DNA from: Pleodorina starrii
Lineage: Eukaryota; Chlorophyta; Chlorophyceae; Chlamydomonadales; Volvocaceae
Direction of reading: 5' to 3'
Assembly: GCA_030267565.1 (NCBI GenBank)
Contig: BRXU01000010.1
Location: 1,484,501-1,548,500, forward strand
DNA: 64,000 bases
Under the pieces are notes generated by a model. That model ran no database searches. It saw only the letters and a list, made by a program, of their open reading frames with translations, and was not told the origin of the DNA. Both the position numbers and the translations under genes were made by a program. Positions 59,701 through 64,000 of this stretch are shown here, piece by piece; the stretch's first letter is position 1; each line of letters starts with the position of its first letter.

Positions 59701-62243
59701 AGCAGGCGACCGCCATCCGCCTGGGGCTGGTCCCGCAGCGCTTCGGCGCCGCCGCCGCAGCGCCGCTCGCCGGCGGCGGTGTCCTCGGCGGCGGCGCCGA
59801 GTTCGACTACGATCGCCAGCTGGCGCTGGCGGCCGCGCCGCCGGCGCCGGCGCTAGCGGACATCGACTTGGACCTGCCGCCGACTGGCGCCATGCTGCGG
59901 CGCAACGCCGCGCCGCCGCCGGTGTACGACCTGGGCCCAGCCATCCCCGCCGCCAACAGCTCCATGATCCTGGTTGTCAACGCCGCGGCCAGCTCCATCA
60001 ACGCCGTCGGCAGCGCTGCCGCTGCGGCGGCGGCGGCAAACGGCCGGCCGCCTTCCCGGCTCCGCGCCGTGAACCCGCTGGAGGCGTCCATGGCCGGCGA
60101 GAGCGTGTTCATTTACCCCAACGGCCGCGAGATGGCGCGGTACCCCGCCGGCGCGGCGCCACGCGGCGGCGCCGCGCCATCTCCACAGGGCCTGGTCCCC
60201 GCCGCTGCGCCGCTGCCCTTCCAGTCCATCCATATGGCCAACGGTGTGGGCAGCGGCGCCGCCGACATTCCGCTGGTGGCCACCTCCCAGGAGCTGGAGA
60301 CGGGCCCCGTGCCCATCACGCCAAAGGCCCCGGGCCTGGCGTCCACAGCAGCGCTGGGGGCGCGGGTGGAGTCGATCGACGCCTCCGCGGCGGCGGCGCA
60401 GTCGGTTGCGGCGTCGGTTGCCATCTCGGAGGCGGCGGGTGGCGACGGCGGCGCGTCAGGGCAGCGGTGGGGCTCTCCGCCTGGCGGCAATCGCAGCGGG
60501 GCTGGAGGTGGTGCGGCTGCCCCGATGACCCCGCTGGATGTGGACATGGTGATGAGCCGCAACCAGGAGAAGCTGGAGATGCTCAAGGTGGGAAGGGGTG
60601 GCGAGGAGGGAAGGGATGGAATGGCGAGGAAGGAGATCGCAGCAAGTTGCAGGCCAAGGAGTTGAGCACAGCGCCGGGGCGTCAAGGACCCCCACCATGT
60701 ACAGTGTGGAGGTTCCTTGCAGTTACAGAACAAAGAACGAACAGGAAGCGCGCCCGCACCCCACCTTCCGTCGCACCGCCCCATTCACCCCTTCTCATCG
60801 CCCCTGCTCGCCCCACTCTTGCCTCATGCCGCTCAGGGCATCACGGACCTGACACAAGGGGCCGCTGGCATCGAGGCGCTGGACGAGTTCCTGGCCAGGT
60901 ACGCCGCCCAGCGGCCCGGCCTGCCCGAGCGAACCGCCACGCCCGTGCTGCGCATCTGCACGCCGCCGGGGGAGACGGCCGGCACCGCACCCGCAGCCAG
61001 CACCTCGGAGCCCCCTCCGCGCAACGGCACCTCGCTGCCGCCTAGCACCACCACGGCGGGGGCGGCCTCCTCTGCGCCGCTGTATTCCTCTAGAGCCAAC
61101 AGCGTGGGGCCGCTGCCCATGGGGGCCGGCCGCGTCATGACGGCCGGGGGGCTCTCCACGTTGGGCAGCGCTGGGGCAGGCAGCACCCTAGGCGGAGGCG
61201 ACGGTGGCGGCACCCTGGGCGATGGCAGCAGCAGCATTGGGGCCAGCACTCTCGGCGCCGGCGGCCTTAACGGCGCCATCGACGGTGGCCTCACCCCCGG
61301 CAGCACCTTTGGCGGAGGCAGCACCATGGGCAGCGCCATGGGCAGTGGACGCTTGCCTTTGAGGCCTCCGGACGCGCTGGGCAGCAGTGGGCGGGTGTCC
61401 CGGCGGAGCTCCTTCACGGGGGAGCGCTCTCCTCAGGAGGGAGTGCTGTCTCGGCTGCTGGAGCCGGGGCCGCGGCCCAAGACCGGCCCCGAGGCCAGCA
61501 GCACCGGCGGGGGCATCCGCGCCGCCAGCCCCATGGCCGGCCGGCCGCCCATGCTGCCCAACACCCGGTACAGCAACAGCGGAGGCGCCGGAGGCGGCCG
61601 CGGCGGAGGCAGCGCCGCCGCAGGCGCCGCGTCAGCGTCCGCGACAACGTCAGGTTACGTGCCGTCCTCCCGGCCAGCAACTGGCAATGGTGGCGGAGGT
61701 GGCGGAGGCGGGTCGCGCCCGACGACGGGACAGGCGACCGCTGCAGGCGGAGGCGCCGTGTCCCCGGCGGCGTCATCGCTGCCGCCGTCGCGCCCGATGC
61801 GGCCGACGACTCGCGGCTCCGAGGACGGCTCCGTCACGGCCAACAGCGGCTGGCCCAGCTACAACCCCTCCCGGGAGACCTCCGCCGCGGGCCGCCGCAT
61901 GTCCCGATCCCGCTCGCTCTCTGCGCACGGCGAGGGCGGGCCGGCACCTGAGCCACCGTCCGTGCCCAGGTCCGGGTCCGGCCCCCGAGACGAGCCCCAA
62001 AAGGCGCTGGACCCCCCCACGCTGCTGTCCCCGCCGCCGCCGCCCGAGGACACGTTGGATGTGGAAATGCGCAAGGGGCTGGGCACGCCGCCCTCTGGGG
62101 CAGGGACTCCCGGGAGGGGCAGCAGCACGAACGCGGGCGGCGAGCCCGCCGTCCCGGCCTTCCAGATCCCGCGCTCGCCCATGCTGGCGGGCGCGCGGCG
62201 GACGGGGAGCGCCGCGAGCCAGCGAGGGGCAGTGGGCATATGA
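56754..62243 (+). CDS. Charged coiled-coil, Met/Gly/Pro-rich protein, possibly CSPP1-like
   Basis: Five exons: 56754-56828, 56999-57272, 57578-58695, 59085-60587, 60837-62243; all in phase, 1458 residues. Three copies of a charged module occur: YAAELQAQMRANEEAKLRER (about 34-53), YRQELEAQIREREERKAVEK (about 265) and EALEQQIQ joined across an intron to EKRRAKELEKH (about 482-500). This Y-x2-EL-x2-QI-x-E pattern resembles the short coiled-coil blocks of CSPP1/CCDC66-type centrosome and cilium proteins; that link is tentative. Between them lie Pro/Gly/Tyr-rich sequence (residues 80-260) and a striking Met/Gly/Pro block (about 322-458, DNA 58195-58600). Exon 4 has a further coiled coil (AAELAAVKQELVAEAAQLRE). 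Exon 5 is Gly/Ser-rich and disordered. A filamentous RNA-binding scaffold is the other possibility. Confidence 0.7.
58690..58765 (+). other. G-run tract at an intron start
   Basis: The first 70 bases of intron 3 of the CSPP-like gene are almost entirely G-runs of 3-8 separated by single bases, a pattern able to fold into G-quadruplexes in the transcript. Another G-rich intronic stretch is at 54171-54310 (+ strand, antisense to the dynamin-like gene). Confidence 0.7.
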
Positions 62244-64000
62244 GCGCCGGTAGCGAGGGCAGCCCTTGGGAGGAAATGGGGCTCGTGTCGTGGTCTTGAG
62301 GCGGGGGCGGGGGGCGGTAAGGGGTTGCTGAGGGCTCTGGGCAGCAAGCGGATCGCGCCGGGGGACCTAGCTCCTTCCCGACCCTGGCTGGGCTGGGCCT
62401 TGGCGCTGCCGGGGGCTTCGGCCGGGGTGGGGCGCTCATGCGCTGCCTCGGCTTCCTCGGAGTGCAGAGCGGAAATGTTTTGAGGGACTGCAGACCGCAG
62501 GGCTGAATTGACCGGGTGGGGCAGCGGCTGGCGCAGCGTGCGCAGGGCCCGTTTTCGTTTGGGCCGCGTTCTTGGACTGTTCGGATGTACGGTAGGGCTG
62601 ATGGGGGGTAATGTTGGGCAGCTAGCGGGTGCCTTGGGACGGTCGCGCGGGTCGGCGCAACGTTACAACTTCTACAGCCTGCTACCCGACCAGCCGAGCG
62701 TCATTGGCGTTGCTCAGCACGGCACCTTGTGTGCCGAGGAATTTGTGCCCCCGGATGTGACTTCAGGGACGGACGGACGGCAGGAGGGAGGCCAAGGTTC
62801 TCCTCGGCCTGCCTCCCCATAGGTAGTTCACTTGATGGCGACCTCACCATCTGGGCTGAGCCTGACGACCCATTGTCTCATACCGGTACTGTACGAGCGG
62901 CTCCTAACAAGGTGAGGGGGCACGGATGGGATGATGTGCTCCCTGGGCTATTTTGTGGCGTTTGGGCTTGCAAGGCTTGCACTACACGTGAATACGTGAC
63001 CATGTGCGGTCATCAACACCGGGAGCTGCCCCCCCTCCGTCCAGCGGGCTGGCCGGGGCCGGAGGCCTGATATTTGGGACAAGGCCAGCACCCAGCAGGG
63101 CCCTGGGGCGGTCGCGCCTTCGTGGATAGGCGAGCCAGATAGTCGCTGTGGTGTCGCTGGGCACCGCAAACATGCTGCCGCCGCCATGCGCGCATGCATG
63201 ATGACAACAGGTAGTGCGCGGATGAAACGAAAGAAGAATGTGTGGGCTGACAACTGCGCGTGGTAGCACTGTACACGCATATATCTGCAAGCTTGTCTGT
63301 ACGGTATGCACGTATGTGGCCGTCTCGGGTGTGCACACACGCGGGAAGTGGCACCGAGTGAAGGGCCCGACTACCGGTATTGCAGTGGGGTGGTGGATAT
63401 CGTGGGGAAGACAGGAAAGGTCAATTGGGAGTTTGGGACCCGGCCCCCAGGGATGCTACCGGTTGCTGCCAGCTGAAAAGCTGGGTGGGACCCTCGGTGG
63501 CGAAGCGGGCTGATGAGGATGCCGATGAGCGGTAGCTCAAGGCAATCAGGGAACTTGTCGATAAAGGTTTCGCGGTCCTTGCATGGCCGCAGTCGCGACT
63601 GCTCTAGGAAGAGTTCCTTGTGTGCAACCCGGCATCTCAGGCGCACATGCGTCGCGCCAGCGGGCCGCTACCCTGTCGAGTCATTACATTTCTGTAATGA
63701 CACCAGAGTCCGGACGTGTTTATTCGTAGGCCACGCTGCTCGCCGCCCGCTTGCGTCCAGCGGCCAGCCAGGCTCGCACGCGGCAAGCTTCAAGACAAGG
63801 CCATGTCCTCAGGCAAGGCAAGGTTGGGCCCAGACCAGCCCTAAAATATGAAAAAAGAATGACTGCACGCACATTACGGGGAACCAAGAGGGCCCGCCGC
63901 CACGGCCCCCTCTCGGGGCCGCGGGCCGTAACGTTCTTGCCCGTGGTTGGCGACATGTCCACGTGACAGCTTCCCGTCTGCCCAGGAAAAGGAAGTCCTT
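62244..64000. other. 3' flank of the CSPP-like gene
   Basis: No gene seen. The first TGTAA on the + strand that I find after the stop is at 63693-63697, implying a long 3' UTR of about 1.45 kb. The minus-strand open frame at 63720-63962 has no recognisable motif. Confidence 0.4.
63681..63700. terminator. Palindromic two-way poly(A) signal
   Basis: TCATTACA (63681-63688) and TGTAATGA (63693-63700) form a perfect 8-bp inverted repeat with a 4-nt loop, placing TGTAA on both strands. It has the same design as the signal at 4451-4467. It predicts that a minus-strand gene lies just beyond the right edge and ends here. Confidence 0.5.

Noticed and set aside
63720..63962. Minus-strand 80-codon frame as the end of a neighbouring gene
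   Set aside because: No motif, and its stop would leave only about 30 nt before the minus-strand TGTAA, too short for a typical algal 3' UTR.
1..64000. tRNA, rRNA, CRISPR arrays or intact transposons
   Set aside because: Nothing with the required structure was noticed by eye. A tRNA covariance-model scan and a repeat-library search would be decisive and could not be run.

Overview
The window looks like nuclear DNA of a chlamydomonadalean/volvocine green alga (Chlamydomonas-Volvox type). The evidence is GC-rich genes cut by many short introns (donors mostly GTGAGT/GTGCGT/GTAAGT, acceptors CAG), TGTAA polyadenylation signals, long low-complexity Ala/Gln/Gly/Pro stretches, and best-match families such as a 112-residue cytochrome c and a 768-residue kinesin-2 motor subunit of the FLA8 type. 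No bacterial operons, CRISPR arrays, rRNA or tRNA genes were seen. Exon models were built by hand from splice sites and reading phase. Every junction given keeps frame except one in SEC31.

Layout: (1) 560-2764 (+) is the 3' half of a type II inositol polyphosphate 5-phosphatase. (2) 3639-4274 (+) is mitochondrial cytochrome c, 3 exons. (3) 4758-11237 (-) is kinesin-2 FLA8, 12 exons, convergent with cytochrome c; the two share a palindromic poly(A) signal. (4) 12851-16173 (-) is an mTERF-like organelle protein with a long disordered tail. (5) 17891-24132 (-) is the COPII coat protein SEC31, 15 exons. (6) 25675-30995 (-) is a three-repeat Myb protein, 14 exons. (7) 30996-35874 has no gene I can support; it holds diverged repeat copies and possible decayed coding sequence. 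(8) 35875-39589 (-) is cytosolic tryptophanyl-tRNA synthetase, 10 exons including a 38-nt microexon. (9) 39994-46431 (+) is a 1214-residue LRR / EF-hand / p25-alpha (TPPP) / coiled-coil protein, divergent from TrpRS across 404 bp. (10) 47573-55862 (-) is a large dynamin-family GTPase, 12 exons. (11) 56754-62243 (+) is a 1458-residue charged coiled-coil, Met/Gly/Pro-rich protein that may be CSPP1-like. (12) 62244-64000 is its 3' flank with a second poly(A) palindrome.

Most genes are unrelated housekeeping functions: phosphoinositide turnover, respiration, ER export, translation and transcription. Three have a real or plausible link to cilia or microtubules: FLA8 (anterograde intraflagellar transport), the p25-alpha/EF-hand/LRR protein and the CSPP-like protein. 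The strongest candidates for undescribed biology are the LRR-EF-hand-p25-alpha protein, the dynamin-like GTPase with an altered P-loop, and the palindromic two-way poly(A) signals at convergent gene ends.
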